From Anisakis pegreffii (lineage: Eukaryota > Nematoda > Chromadorea > Rhabditida > Anisakidae), in contig JAPYMA010000827.1 of the NCBI GenBank assembly GCA_035041965.1, positions 1 to 64,000 on the forward strand: a DNA stretch of 64,000 nt, given 5' to 3'. Below, in pieces: positions 29,601-42,009 of the stretch; positions within the stretch are counted from its first letter, which is position 1, and every line of letters begins with the position of its first letter. The translations under genes were made by a program, and so were the position numbers. The notes under the pieces are model-generated. The model was not told where the DNA came from and searched no databases. It saw only the letters and a program-made list of their open reading frames with translations.

Positions 29601-32600
29601 AGCTGGATTTCTTTTCATCCTCGTTTGCCTCCTCATGTTCATATCTGAAAATGTTTGTTTTTGTTTCTCTTCGTAATTTTTTTAGTATGTTCAGTTATAG
29701 GGCTTTCTAGAAATATTCCATGAAGCCGTGGTTTTTACTTTCATTTTTGAAAATTCTTTCAACAGCGATCTATGTTGTGGTTACGAGCGTTTCGTAGCCA
29801 ATAGTTATTGAAAGAACATCAATGAGTTACTGAATTACATTTCATCTTTTCAAGGAGTCGCTATAACGAATAAATCAAATGATTTATTTGTAATCAATTA
29901 TTTACTGGTAGATGTTTAAGTCAAGTAATAAATCAAATAATATTTAAGATCAATTGACACTCGTTTTTGATCATGAGAAGTGTTCAAAGAATAACTTTTT
30001 GCTGGCAGAAGCCATTTCATTCGGTGTGTTCCTGAATACTTACAACAAGATAAAATCAACTGATCATGATGTTTAAAACCCTCATGTGGCTTTTCCTGTC
30101 AAGCTAGAGCAGCCTTACCATCAATGACGAGTGACGAGTTGTTGCTTCTTTTTAGGCATTTGTTGCGATATATTTGCCGAAGACAATGGATTTCTCATTG
30201 AGACTAGCGGATCATCCGGTACGTTTGTGGCTGTTTATCTTTCGAAATCTCGAAGCCAATTGGAGAACGAAATATGGAATATGCAAGTTTCAGATTCTCT
30301 ACCAAGCACATTTAGAAGAACTGGAAACGATCAAAGTGGAGGACTTCAAAACACTGAAGCAATTCTTTAGTGACGACCACAGTTCGTTGGCACTTATTGA
30401 GGCGTGTGGCAAAAGTTCAATGCTTGATGTTAGCCATGACATTCAATTTCACGCATCCAATCGTTTTTCCAACGATTTCAAAAGTTTTCTCATGAAATCC
30501 CGTTTCATAGCGTGAAAAATAAATAAGAGATCTATTCAAGAAGAATGACTGACATAATGAACGAATGAGAAACATAAAGAGAGGAGGAAAAAGTTTACAT
30601 GACACAACTCAAGTTTCATTGAATCACACACAATGATTGATATGAAATTACATCGGAAGGTGAAAATGGTATTGAGAGATTGAAAAGAATTCATTTGGGT
30701 GAATGATTCATTGTTGTCAATTTATATGTGTAAGTTGTATAGGTGAAATTACCAAAAGAAAGTGCCTTGTGGTATGTGCATCCACATTGGGAAGGTGAAC
30801 TGAAGCGATTGTTGAGAAATGATAAACGTGAATTGAAATTGGTATCGCGATTGTCGTTGAAACGAATGCATGTTCGTGAACAACATGGTGTGTGCGAGCA
30901 TTTTGTTCGTTCTCATTTCTGAACTGAAATCAATCTGATCAGTGATCAATGCAGACTAATCTACTTACACATTGATTAAGTTTTCGACTTTAATGCTCCT
31001 TTTTCTATAAGTTTTAATCAGTGCGCATTTGAGCATCTCATCTTGCACGGATCGGAAATAGTATATTGTAGAGCAGTTAACTTAGTTCAACTGAAGATTT
31101 GATATCAAAAAAATTATTTGCAGAGTCTTTTCTGCAAAAATCTGACACACAAGCAATAGAGCATACGGGTGAATGGGAAATGGTTTTGAATAAAACAATG
31201 CGACAAGAATTTGCAAAGGTTCTGCTGGATTTTTCATTTGAACCCAAGTTGAAATGTCCCAATGAAAAATTTTCCGTGAAATTGTGCGAAATTCATTGAT
31301 GTAATCCAATAAGCTCAATTTTCACATGTTGATTTTAATGATTGCATTGGAATTTCATTGATTTTCACCATTTTTTTCGACTCATGAAACAGTCTGTTGT
31401 TGTTGAAGGTGCTCGATTCACATAACTGTAACGCATCATTCAAGATGAATATAACAAAAATAATACCGTCGCTTTTACTTGTTCCCACGGAAGGCAATAT
31501 TCGCATACCGTTTAGCGCTACCCCACGAAGACGTTCATACGAAAGACTTCATTTTATTTACGAATCAAGGTTAGAGACTACAACTGAATCAGACGCGTTG
31601 TTGATCCATAAGTAAATCGATCATCAATCAACCATGAATTGATCATGAGATCATGCAATCCTTTCATTTGCATTCGATATTGAGCGGAAACTTGCGATTG
31701 CTGTTCATTAGAATGTTGACATCAGCAATGAGCATTTCTTCAGTGGAATCACGAAAGTGAATGTAGAATCGAAATGAAAAAACATAATTAGGCGTGCATT
31801 TTGCATATATAAACTTTGCTAAAAAATGTTCACTCATTTCTATCGAATTCGTGGATTTCTTATACTCGATCATACGTCACTTCTATCTTCATTGATTCTG
31901 ATCACAGTTTGGTTGTGGCGAGCGATTGTAAGTCATCGGATCCACAGCGTTTTATGGCACATACCATATCAATTACTCGTACTGAAATTGATTCATCGGG
32001 TGTATTGCGTGAAAGAAACCAACCGCCACGTTTTGTATTCTTTGTTGCCAAAGTATCAAGTGCGCTGACCAAGAAAGTCCTCAATAGTTCTGTCTCGTTA
32101 GTGCCATTGCAGTCGTTACCAAAATGAACTATTTTTTCAAAAACATCAAATTATTAATACTATCAAATTTGCTTACGAGGAATGTGATGATATTGTAGAC
32201 AATGAGTGATGTCTTCTAGAAATATATGAATACGTTTGCAGATCGCTTGTTGTTTTGATTGTGATGGTGTTCCTTTTGAGTGCCAAAATGCGTGATGTGC
32301 TAATGACAAAACCATTCGCACTTCCGTTCAACGAAATTGGTGATCCAAGTCGTTTGATTCAGCTTTGTGATGATATTTTCTGTGGTTAGTAGTTCATGAC
32401 CATCTATTATGTTCGTTCATTTCGTTCAGTACCCGTAAAGTAAAGTTTCAAAATGATTTCTCAATAGTTTCACTCGAAATGGTCTAATCTTCTCCTTAGT
32501 TTTTGTTTTTCAGCTCGAAGCGCCGGTCTATTCGACCTGGAACATGATCTGTTCGGGAAATTGGTGTACATATTGCGTTCTTCTGAAGCGCTTATTCACT

Positions 32601-32632
32601 ATACTGTCTACAGTATGAAAAGTTTACGATGA
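18463..32632 (+). CDS. pezo-1: Piezo-type mechanosensitive cation channel, highly diverged, more than 30 exons
   Basis: Piezo proteins are large trimeric channels of the plasma membrane opened by membrane tension. The family call rests on exon-by-exon agreement in order with C. elegans PEZO-1 and human PIEZO1. Examples are INYGHYKLGFE (21100 area), FSYYHWLVLLLLFSNG (22800s), LLTLPLPLIVFFWAALTPRP (26270s), ARCVHMLASAFQIRDGYP (28400s), DWTFTDTSLPLFNFYTLE (28950s) and the C-terminal LIQLCDDIF plus DLFGKLVYILRS (32360-32600). Splice phases agree at many joins. My sum of exons gives roughly 1,700-1,900 residues, against more than 2,400 for PEZO-1; the N-terminal blade region appears shortened, though some exons may be missed. 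Reading frames remain open in every assigned exon, so it looks functional. Whether it is the single pezo-1 orthologue or a fast-evolving paralogue is undecided. Confidence 0.85.
20886..24249 (+). other. Piezo blade membrane segments and beam-side helix (exon group 2)
   Basis: Exons: about 20886 or 20948-21144 (ends INYGHYKLGFE), 21594-21795 (NVFWLISIIISVNILSLISL then a second helix), 22238-22383, 22549-22664 (soluble loop GGGSNDGVFERG), 22793-23042 (FSYYHWLVLLLLFSNG, two helices), 23288-23411, 23673-23763, 23962-24015 (WHFQHTVTDFRADRIICYRG when joined in phase to its neighbours) and 24107-24249 (QILHDQLLFKAMSFAQQKDR, a charged helix). The last three align with the PEZO-1 segment that leads into the long cytosolic beam. 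Phases match at the three joins from 23763 to 24107. Confidence 0.8.
24640..27727 (+). other. Piezo central region: cytosolic loop and proximal membrane units (exon group 3)
   Basis: Cytosolic exons: about 24640-24790 (KKTRRHYFNYNTSEDL, like the PEZO-1 segment after the beam), about 25036-25118, about 25451-25590 (AKTALWLGRMSLDYQYIRYV) and about 25812-25901 (VCLVKHAHDIV). Membrane exons: about 26120-26371 (AILCYVAIILLHAQAA, LTLPLPLIVFFWAALTPRP), 26750-26937 (VIIIVMMNFKYSFLPW, then VLLFCVVVFALFTHRYSMR) and about 27500-27727 (FNPRNPLPSDYYPWMVV, LPDYFVVFFMVSI). The loop is shorter than in PEZO-1. An exon-like segment at 26576-26749 lies inside what the homology says is an intron. Confidence 0.78.
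27907..32632 (+). other. Piezo C-terminal pore module (anchor, outer helix, cap, inner helix, CTD)
   Basis: Exons: about 27907-28036 (DRIIYLRKAK), 28348-28520 (LFWYLARCVHMLASAFQIRD), 28912-29060 (anchor, VVIDWTFTDTSLPLFNF), about 29535-29660 (outer pore helix GGSIIAGFLFILVCLLMF), then cap exons near 30155-30480, 30743-30925 (LPKESALWYVHP), 31130-31290 (EHTGEWEMVLNKTMRQEF), 31397-31520 (IIPSLLLVPTEGNIRIPF) and around 31950-32068. The inner helix and C-terminal domain are 32242-32384 (SLVVLIVMVFLLSAKMRDVL) and 32514-32632. The join at 32384/32514 keeps phase and gives DIFCARSAGLF. The Arg at the end of the inner helix, matching human R2456, is present; the acidic pair of the FEEL motif reads FNEI. 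Confidence 0.85.
28609..28671. repeat. 31-bp direct duplication in a Piezo intron
   Basis: 'gaagagaacta' followed by 'gcgagtt' and 'cctttagca' occurs twice head to tail with a 31-base period and three or so mismatches. It lies between the 28348-28520 and 28912-29060 exons. Confidence 0.85.
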
Positions 32633-32676
32633 TGAAAAATTTTTTATGAATTGTTTTTCATAAATTTTCTATAAAA

Positions 32677-32682
32677 AATAAA
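32677..32682 (+). terminator. Polyadenylation signal for the Piezo gene
   Basis: AATAAA lies 45 bases after the Piezo stop codon at 32630-32632, in a T/A-rich stretch. Spacing fits a short nematode 3'UTR. Confidence 0.6.
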
Positions 32683-35201
32683 AAAGTAATTTTTTAAAAT
32701 ATATTCGTACAGATATCATTTTCGCATACATTTTTGGTGCACCTAAAAGTTGCAGTTATATATCTGTTGATGATTTTGTTTCATACATTTACTGATGTAA
32801 ATATAATTTGGTAAATTAAAATTGTTAAACGCCCGATTGTTTGATGAAATATTCTGTCTGGCTTCTATATTAGGGAAGAATCGCAAACGAAAAACATTTG
32901 CTTATTACTAAAGACGCACAACATTAAGATATCAAGCATGTAACAATGCATAATCGTTGAATGTATCTAAAATTTTAATATTCTTAAGTGAAATTAACAT
33001 TTTCTCTACTTTCCATTTTCAAACTCAATTTCAAATATAACAGAGAAGAAGTTGTTTCTTTGGAAGAGGACGAACGTTAGAAATGCGCCACACAATTGCA
33101 TATATTCAGAATTATAAAACCATTCAAACGTTTCATAATGATTCATATGCTTATTGAAGAAATTCGGAAGTCTGTTTCTTTTTTTTTTGAAAACGAATTT
33201 TTTCCGGCTGAAAATGATCGAAGAAAAATATCTCGGAAGTCATCGGTCGGTTACTGGAAGAAGTTCGTCTCTAATGACATTTTATTGAATGTTGAGGATG
33301 CAGGAACATTTTTTATGGATCACTCTGCCGATTGTTCCACAGTTGACAATTCTGTGAATGGCACTAAACTTGTTCCGAGATTATTCAAAAATTACTCATA
33401 ACTTACTGCTGATGAGTGGAAGCAATGAGTCATTTGCGCATTCATTTCATCTTCATTCATCATCAAAATGTGAAACCATTCAAATGGTTTTCACTGCTGA
33501 AATCTTACAGTAAAGTGAAATTTCTTCAATAATATGACTTGATGCAGTGAGGAAATTGTCTCTTTACTCTGATGAAGTTGCCTGCTCACTTAAATGTTCG
33601 TCAAAAGTCTTTGATGTCAACAAATTCGAAATATGCTCACAAAAACGTATGGTTTAATTGCATTAGGGTTGTTATACTCTGAAAATGGATTCGGAATCGT
33701 TAAAGAGATTTCAGATAGTATGGTGAGCTGATCTATTCATATCTCAAAAACATGCAGTTGTTGTACATAATCGCACAATAACTTCCGATGAATAAGTCCA
33801 TTTAGGAGGCGATATGAATAACCACTGCATTGTGGATTAACTGGATAATTGGATAATAACAACCTGAGAAGACATCAATCAATCACTTCCATGGATAATC
33901 GAAATCTTAACGCAGTCTAAATCTGTGTGAATTAACGACGACGGAAGTTTACTTGACTGAGTTCTTTTACTATGTGTTGTTAGAATCAGCTTCCATCACC
34001 AGTCTTTCTTCCACTCGGTCAGTTGAGGCATTGTTGTCCAAAAAACAAAACAATCACACACAGAATATATCTTCAAAACACAAATAAATCTCCACACTCA
34101 CAAAAAATCTTCAAATCTGAACCAAAAATATGTACTTTCTAATTGCAATTGAATGATTCGCAATGAAATTATTTGTGGCTGAGATTCGTGAATTTGTTTC
34201 ACAACAATGTCTTTATGTTATATCTCAGTTGGAATTGCTTCCTATCAATAACTTTTGATTAACTGCTTGAATTTATTGCTCATAATATATGGTATTTTCA
34301 CCATATCACATGACCACAGAATCGAAAGAAAACTCGTATTTTGCAAATTCGTTCATACCAAATTCCTGAGTCAATCACTCAGCAGGGTGTTTGATGACAA
34401 GGTACGAACGATCATAAAGCAAAACATTCGCTATGATTTATGATCGAATGTATCATAAGGAATGTTATAAATTATGAGCTGCTCAATTATTCCAATGAAG
34501 CCGAACCGTTCCAATGCAGATCAAATTTCGAGGAGAGTGTCAAGCTCACACCATTTCAACAAATTCGATGAAAAATTTTATCTTAAGCAGTAAAATGAAG
34601 TGAAGTGTTTTCCTTGAAATGATCATTTGAGTGATCTAAGTGTTCGTTTACTATGAAAACTCAAATTCAAGCTTGAATTCTGAAAAAACATTGAACACGA
34701 TACACTCAAAATGGGTGATTTTATTTTCAATGAGGCGCATTTCTCAGCTCCACTTTGTTTTCGTAATTTATCCGATTCGGTGATTTTTGCGCCTCATAGA
34801 TTACACTCCAAATATCAATTATTTTAGATTTAATGAAGTGGTCAAAAACTATCGCAAGTTGATTTTCAGCGATCAATGAAGTCGCATGGCACATCTCGTA
34901 CTGAATAAATATGTTGGACAGTGGTCATGAGCAAATCGCTGAAACAAGTATTAGTTGTTGAGAGACAATTCGTGAAATTCACTTTTCGTTTGTTAACGAT
35001 ATTTTGCACTTGTTTCTTGAGATGTCTTCAATATCAAATGAACTAAATACTGAATTTACGATTATGACTGCATCGTTTGTGTTTTATTTTAAGTGGACAC
35101 TGATCACTGAAGCATGTTCACACGCATTCGCTTGATATTGCCATCAAATTTCTGACTTGAACAATTGTTGCTGAGAAATCAAATTATTATATTCCAAGCA
35201 G

Positions 35202-35300
35202 GAACAGCTGAATACGTTTTTCATCACTATAAAACACGAGAATTTACACCGGATCGCCATCCTACTCTGCAGCCGTGTGGAGTGGATCTATTTGGACAAG
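35202..35300 (+). CDS. Candidate internal exon of an unidentified gene
   Basis: A good acceptor ('attccaagcag', ending at 35201) opens a frame reading TAEYVFHHYKTREF then TPDRHPTLQPCGVDLFGQ, ending at a possible donor ('gacaagtgtcc') at 35300; the frame closes at 35321-35323 if unspliced. The residue mix (His, Tyr, Pro, Cys, Gly) looks like real protein and contrasts with surrounding noise frames. I do not recognise the family and found no clear partner exons, so it could be a remnant or a small gene. Confidence 0.3.
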
Positions 35301-38300
35301 TGTCCATCTATTTACTTCTCTGATTTGCTAATGACGAAACTGACTGCTGGTGTTATGTTTCTCATGATATTATGCATTTTTGTTGATCGTTAATTTTGCA
35401 AAATCGCCTGGACCACATTGAGGCGCAGGCGATCTTTTCTCGATATGTTGTTGGGGAATTCACCCATTGGTGGTGTGTCACCTCAGGCTAGTTAATCCGA
35501 GAAGCACCTATAATGGGTTTAGTGTTAAAGACGTGGGCTGTAAAATGCACTTTTGGTAATTGAGCACAAGGAGAACGTTTGCGATTCATGCTGCAATTGT
35601 ATGACAGCAACAACAGAGACAATGTGTAGCATCGTTTTTGATTGGTAATGCATAAGGTACTTTGCAGCATTCCTCCTCCATCTCAAATCGTCTAAATTGT
35701 TGCAGTAAAACGCTTGGTTTCATTTCAATTGCACTTTCTTTTGTGCGGCATTTAGCGATGATAAATTGAGTGAACAGATTAAAGACTGTCGAATCTGAAA
35801 ATGAGAGTGATTAAAAGAAACAAAATAATGAAGAAGGTGGTGGAGAAAATGAAATGCCTGAATAGTTATTTGTTTAAAAAATGAATTCAAACATTCCGCC
35901 GTAAGCAAATGTGAAGTAATTCAGTTAGAAATTAAATGAAAGAGTTTGTGAATCAAAGAGAATCATGTAAAGGTGATTTTGGGTGGAGTTTGTGTGTGTG
36001 TGTCGGTGTGAGGTGAAACAAGTTTTGAAGCGAATCAAAATGTGATAATCGAGCGTCGATTGTGAATGAGAAGATGCGGTGATGCTTAATTTGATGAATC
36101 AACTAACAGGAGTCGAGCTCGCTGATGCGATAAACAGCGGTTTTGTTGTTTGTTGCGCTTTTTGTTTGTGCCATTTATGCTGCTGCCTATCAGCTGTTTT
36201 TTGCACTCATTTTCATCGGATAACGCAAATAATTGCCTTAATAGTAGTGAACTAACAATTGAGAACGGTAAAATAATTGTTACCGCAAAATAAAAATGAC
36301 CCTAAATGATAGTTTCGCCATTATCCTCATCAAAAATCTTCCTTAGGGAATACCAGACCGAACACTGGATTGATTCTCTTTGATGGAAGCGATTGATTTC
36401 GTTATAGTGAAATTGCTCTAGAAAGTAATATCTTTGTCTGAAATAAAAAATTTCTTCAGCAAAGAGAGTGAAAGTGAATCAAAATGTTATTGACGCGATG
36501 AAATGGAAAACCGTCTGCAATTAAGGATAATTGATTCAGTTCAAATCGAGTGAAAAAACATAATTTGCCGTATGATTCGACCCTTCTCACCAGATGATCG
36601 CATTTGTCCGTTTTCTATTGTGGTAATTTCGATAATTTAACGTGGTAATGCATCATTCCATCGCTATTTTGTGTTTGAATGTGAGAGTTACAGTAATTTC
36701 TCTCCATCAAATCTATGGTTTCCCTTGGCTTATAGACGAATGCCAGCATAAATTCCATGTTCTTGTTCCTGTATACCTTATAGAATGAAAATGTTATGGA
36801 ATTGTCATGTCATGGAACTGCTAATGATTTTGAAATTGAATGTTTTCTATCCAGAAACATTTCGTCGTTTCTAAAGACTGAGGCGACAAATTCTGCTATA
36901 AGTTATTCAAGACCAACTATGATCACAGGTCAAAAATGAAGCTGTAGGAATCACTATGATAGTGCATATGGAATGACAGTATGAACCAAGTAACAGTAAT
37001 TCAGCTTTGAGCAGCACTCAAGAATTTTAAATTCAGTCGAATAGAGTAGCGTCTAAGCTAGTAGAAGGGTATGAATATCATTGACAGGTAATACTTAATT
37101 TTAGAGTTACACCTACATTAGTGGAGGTATAGTCTCATAATCACGAATAAAATTCAGTTATATTTTTCAAAATTTCATACATAATCTATAACTGATCACA
37201 TTGTTACTTTGCAATGGAAATGTAAAAGCACCATGCTCAGGCCAGCACTATTCATCAAACATTAATAAGTTCGTTTTTTTGTTCACTGGATAGAACTGGA
37301 ACAATTTTGAACCTCGTGGTTGCAATAATGTGTATGTTTAGCAGCTCCATTCGTTAAGATGGAATGCTTTGAAGAAATTTTATCGTTAATTTTTGGTGAA
37401 ATTGGTCGAATTATCATAAAATTGAAGCAGTTTCACTAACTTCAAAATGCATTCTAACCTTTATTACCTCCATTTAGGCAATGAAAAAAGCTATACTCAT
37501 AAGAGATCAAAATGCAAACCTCCCAGCAATAATTAAGACTGCGCACTTGTTTAGTATTATTTTGTTCTTTTTGATTGCTCTCAAGATGAAATTACCGGCG
37601 ACGAGCACTTTAATTGCATTACATAGCACTATGAAAGAAGATTTTGACCAAACATGTTTTTCAGTTGTTGCACAGAGAACTTGACCAATTACTACTGTTA
37701 TGTTAATCATCATTTGTTAATTCAAATCGTGCTTATAAACCGTTACAATTTATTTTATCAATATACAGTTACAATGTTACTTTGCTATTCATTTGTCATT
37801 TCTGACATTATATCGCAAACCAAGTGATAATCTTTTAATTGCTATGGTTAAATGAGTGTTTAATCATGAACACATTCATAATTTTTATATCGTTGATCCG
37901 CTATTTCGATGAGCATCCGCTATGACTTCCTGTTATATACTTTGCCCTTATAATCGAGCGCATTGCCTTGGATGTATACGTTCAAGCGATGTCAGGTTGA
38001 AGCTACATACTGCCGACGTTCAAGTGGCCTTTTTTCAATGAGATGTAATACTTCACGCTTGAGAACTTGTTCCCGGGAGTCATAATGCTATTTTCATGGA
38101 CGATAACTGCTGTTATCAATGGTTTTGTGGGAACTTCAATGAAAATTTTGAACTGTTCATCAAGATCTTGACCGCAGAATATTCACTCTCTAGCACCATT
38201 GATCTATTTCTAGGTCAAAAGTGCACTTGAACTTCTACATCGAAAGTTTTCAGAAGCGATTCTTTACTCGATAAACTCAATTTATATTGGCTTACACAAC

Positions 38301-41300
38301 AACAGATTGATTCGTGGCAGTCAGTGAACGTACAATTGACAATAGAGAAATATGAATCCTCAAAATTGACTGTACGATAATCTAACTATTATACAGCAAA
38401 CAACTAATCGACTGTCAATAACTATGTGATTGAAAATTGAGCGTTCGTATGTTGTTAATCCCACCGCAAATCCGCAATCATACAAACCGCAGTTTTGTAT
38501 GATCGCAGATTCCAGTTCCATATCGCATAGTCACATCAAAGAAAACTCCAACGATTATCGAGATGAGGACGATGAATCAGAATTTTTGACTGCACCTAAA
38601 CGCTTCCATAACTTTTCAAAGCAGTCTGAATCCAGTTTCAATCCAGTGCGCTTGACCTATATATTCTCATATCGTTTTATAACGATTTGCTTGTTGTTAA
38701 ACATTTTTTGATGAATCTGAAAAAATATCCAAACAAAACCCTAACAAGTCAGCAACACAATAAAGATGTACGTGTTAAAATTCCTTAATGACGAGAAAAA
38801 ACTTTAACCAAAACCTAAAAAACGACCAAACTTTTTTTTAAATCGAGGAATCTCATTCAAACGCTGGTTTCCTTTCAGTTTTTTTAGTAAGCTTCTCATT
38901 CCATTCGGACTGCGCTTGATCACGCATTCCTGTAGTGCTGCTTATACTGAAGTGCTGAATGGATGCGGTAGAATAAAACAGATCTCTCACCCATAACTGA
39001 TTTATGACTTGTGATTTAAAAAAAGTAAATCAGTCGGTTTTTTGTGATCATTTCTTGCAACGTCCGCAAATTGCAACCAGTTTTTTTGATGTTTGCAAAT
39101 GGATTCGCAACGGGTGGTGCTCGTTGCGTGTGTTTTTGTGTGTTGCACCAGCAGATGAATGATTCGATTCGATGTGACACCATTGATTTGAACAATGGTT
39201 TTGCATTATCCATTTCGTATTATCACTTAACAATAGCAAATATCTTGATGATTGATGATCACATTTTCGCATAAACCATCTTCACTAATAATGAATGCAT
39301 CATTTAAGCGAAAACAACACCATGAAAAAACTGCATTGAAATGCGCATAAAAATGAAGTGGTTCCATTTTGCTTGGTGACAAATCGAATGTCTGCATGTG
39401 TCTAGCGAGGAAGATGTTCGCTGAGAATAAGCAATCACATCGAGCAATTACGGGCAAAAAACAATGCGCTAGTGTGAAACGGCGGCGTTCCTCAACACGA
39501 TGATGTCCCATTAATTCATGATAACAACATTCCTTCATAACAGCAACAATTTCAATAAGAGTATCTAGCCATATTAACCATCCATATTCACTATTGCATT
39601 AGTATTATTTAAATTCATCTATGATTTGTATTGCTTTGCATTTTATGATTAGATAATTCGACATGAGCGAAATCATAACCTGGCTCAGGCACGGTAACAT
39701 CAATGAAATTAACTACCAACATATAGTTTCGACATTTTTGGACTTTAGTGGCGTATCAATAACTTTGCATTGCTTTTTTAAACTTAAATTGTCTATTGAT
39801 TTAAATAAATTCATTCATTCACTCATCCTCATCTGAATTAACTACTATTTGATCGATGACAATGTATGTCCGATCGGTTGCGATCCTTAGATTTCGTTCT
39901 CACTCAGTGCCTTCATGCAACGATAGCGATGTTCAGTTTATGAGAATATTATAGAAATTTATTTTTGGACGAACCCAATGTTTTTCTCAGATAGAATAGG
40001 CTCAAAAAGCATCCACAAAAACTTTCTATAGACAGCGCAAACCAATCAGACGATTCAACGGAATTACCTAATAGAGTGTCACCCACTGATGGGAATGTCA
40101 ACTGAATCTGAACCAATTTCCTGGTTTGCTGGCCACTTCTGGTGTGTTCGTTCTCTCCTCATTTCCCATTTCAAACAAGTTTTCCACAAAAGAACGTCTT
40201 AAGCACGTCCTCTCCATGTCACAGCAGCTAAACCAAACCAAACATATGCTACGGCTGGTGCGGAAAACTCGTTCAGTGATGTTTAGTTTGTTTTTCTGTT
40301 CCTTCCAGTTCCTCCATTTTCAGCGCTAATGCATTTTCACTGGTGCGTCAAGCCGAACTGTTTCAGTGGCAGATTGCATTTTATTCATTATATTTATTAA
40401 ATTTTTACGGAATGATTTTTTCCGTTCGGTTTCTGGAAAGGATTACTCATCGAATATGGAAAAATTTCATTGAGAAAAAAGGATATTTCTTAGGAGAGCT
40501 TTTGTGTTTGTGTTTGTTTGTTCTTACCGCCTCATATTTTGAGCAACGATTTGATTGATGCTTGATCGATAGAGCGTGATCAACGCCGAAATGAATGTCT
40601 CATCCTTGTCAATTCAAGAAGTTTTGTGGCGTTATTAAGAAAATGATTTCTCGATTACAAATCGAAGTGCTGCCGAAAAAAAACTTGAAGTGGAAAAAAG
40701 ATTTCGTTTATTGCTGCTGAAATTGCCGCAGATGATTCGCAGCCTAAATCCGCCATATACAAACCTTACAATTATTTTGAACTGGTCATAAGTTCCAGCC
40801 TGTCGTCTCTGTACGTCGTTCATCACTCCTATCCATACCGTGAATATTTTCGTTTCTGACCAGTGAATCTTCATCGGTTGAGGGTTATGAAGGGGTTGGG
40901 GACGATGTTCCTGGTAAATTTTGCCCGCAACAGCAGTTCTATAAAAGGATCAGGGGGCGTTCTGAATAGAAGTGTGCTCTTTGAGTTGTGCTATTGAGAA
41001 GTTCATTGTCAAGGTTTGACTGAGCTTTGTTCCAATAAGAACAAGAATTCAATGAAAAGAAAATATCGTATTTTGATTCTCCTATCCTTCACTAGCATTT
41101 GGTGATTTTCTTGAAGCGGTGGTAAGACTGCTTATCGCAGCTGCAGCTATTTCACCAATGCGAATATGTTCAGTCTTCCATGAAAACTTATTCGATGCCA
41201 ATTGTACAGAATCATAATATTTTCTGTTGTTTTTTGTTTACTTTCGCCAAACTGCACAAGATGCTATAATGAATAAGTGAAATTCCACTGCAAAGCGATT

Positions 41301-42009
41301 GCATGTGTTCTCGCTGGAACGTTTCGAAACAAGTTCTATGCTGCTATTCTAAATTTTCCTATCAAAAACAGGTGAATTGATTGAGAAATGAATGACTAAA
41401 CGAGAGGGTTAGTAGATATGATTGAGGACAAATCATTTAAATCGACCGGTTTGTATAATATCATATTGATGCGTTCATAAAAAGCTGATGTGATGATGAG
41501 TCAAATAGTAACGATCTTATTTATTGAAGACTCTTAATCAAACTTAACGTACAATTCCAGGTTTCAACTGCCATTTTCGTCTTGAATTCTCTTCGAAAAT
41601 TCATCTCAGCTGCTAAAATTTTGCACATGCTTATGAAAGTTGAATTGATCGCTTCACTCTCCTCATGTCAGCATTTTCTTCAGACAATATTTAAATTACA
41701 TCATTGTATATGACTGCAATATTGCAAATTAATATTGTTCGAATGCATTCGTGTTGTAAGCCGAAAACAATCCCATTAATAATTTTAATCACTTCGAACG
41801 GTGAGAGGTGTCCTTAAGCGTCGACTTAACGAGAAGTTTTTCACGCCAGATGAACACCTCTCAATTAATATACAGTTCCAGCGCTACGACCGCGTCAAAT
41901 GCTAAAAGCGAAATCAAATTCGAACCAATACACCAATTCTCCTATCGTCTCAAATATATTTTCTATCTCTTTAGATCAAAATAAATTGAAAAAGTCAAAT
42001 AAATGAAAA

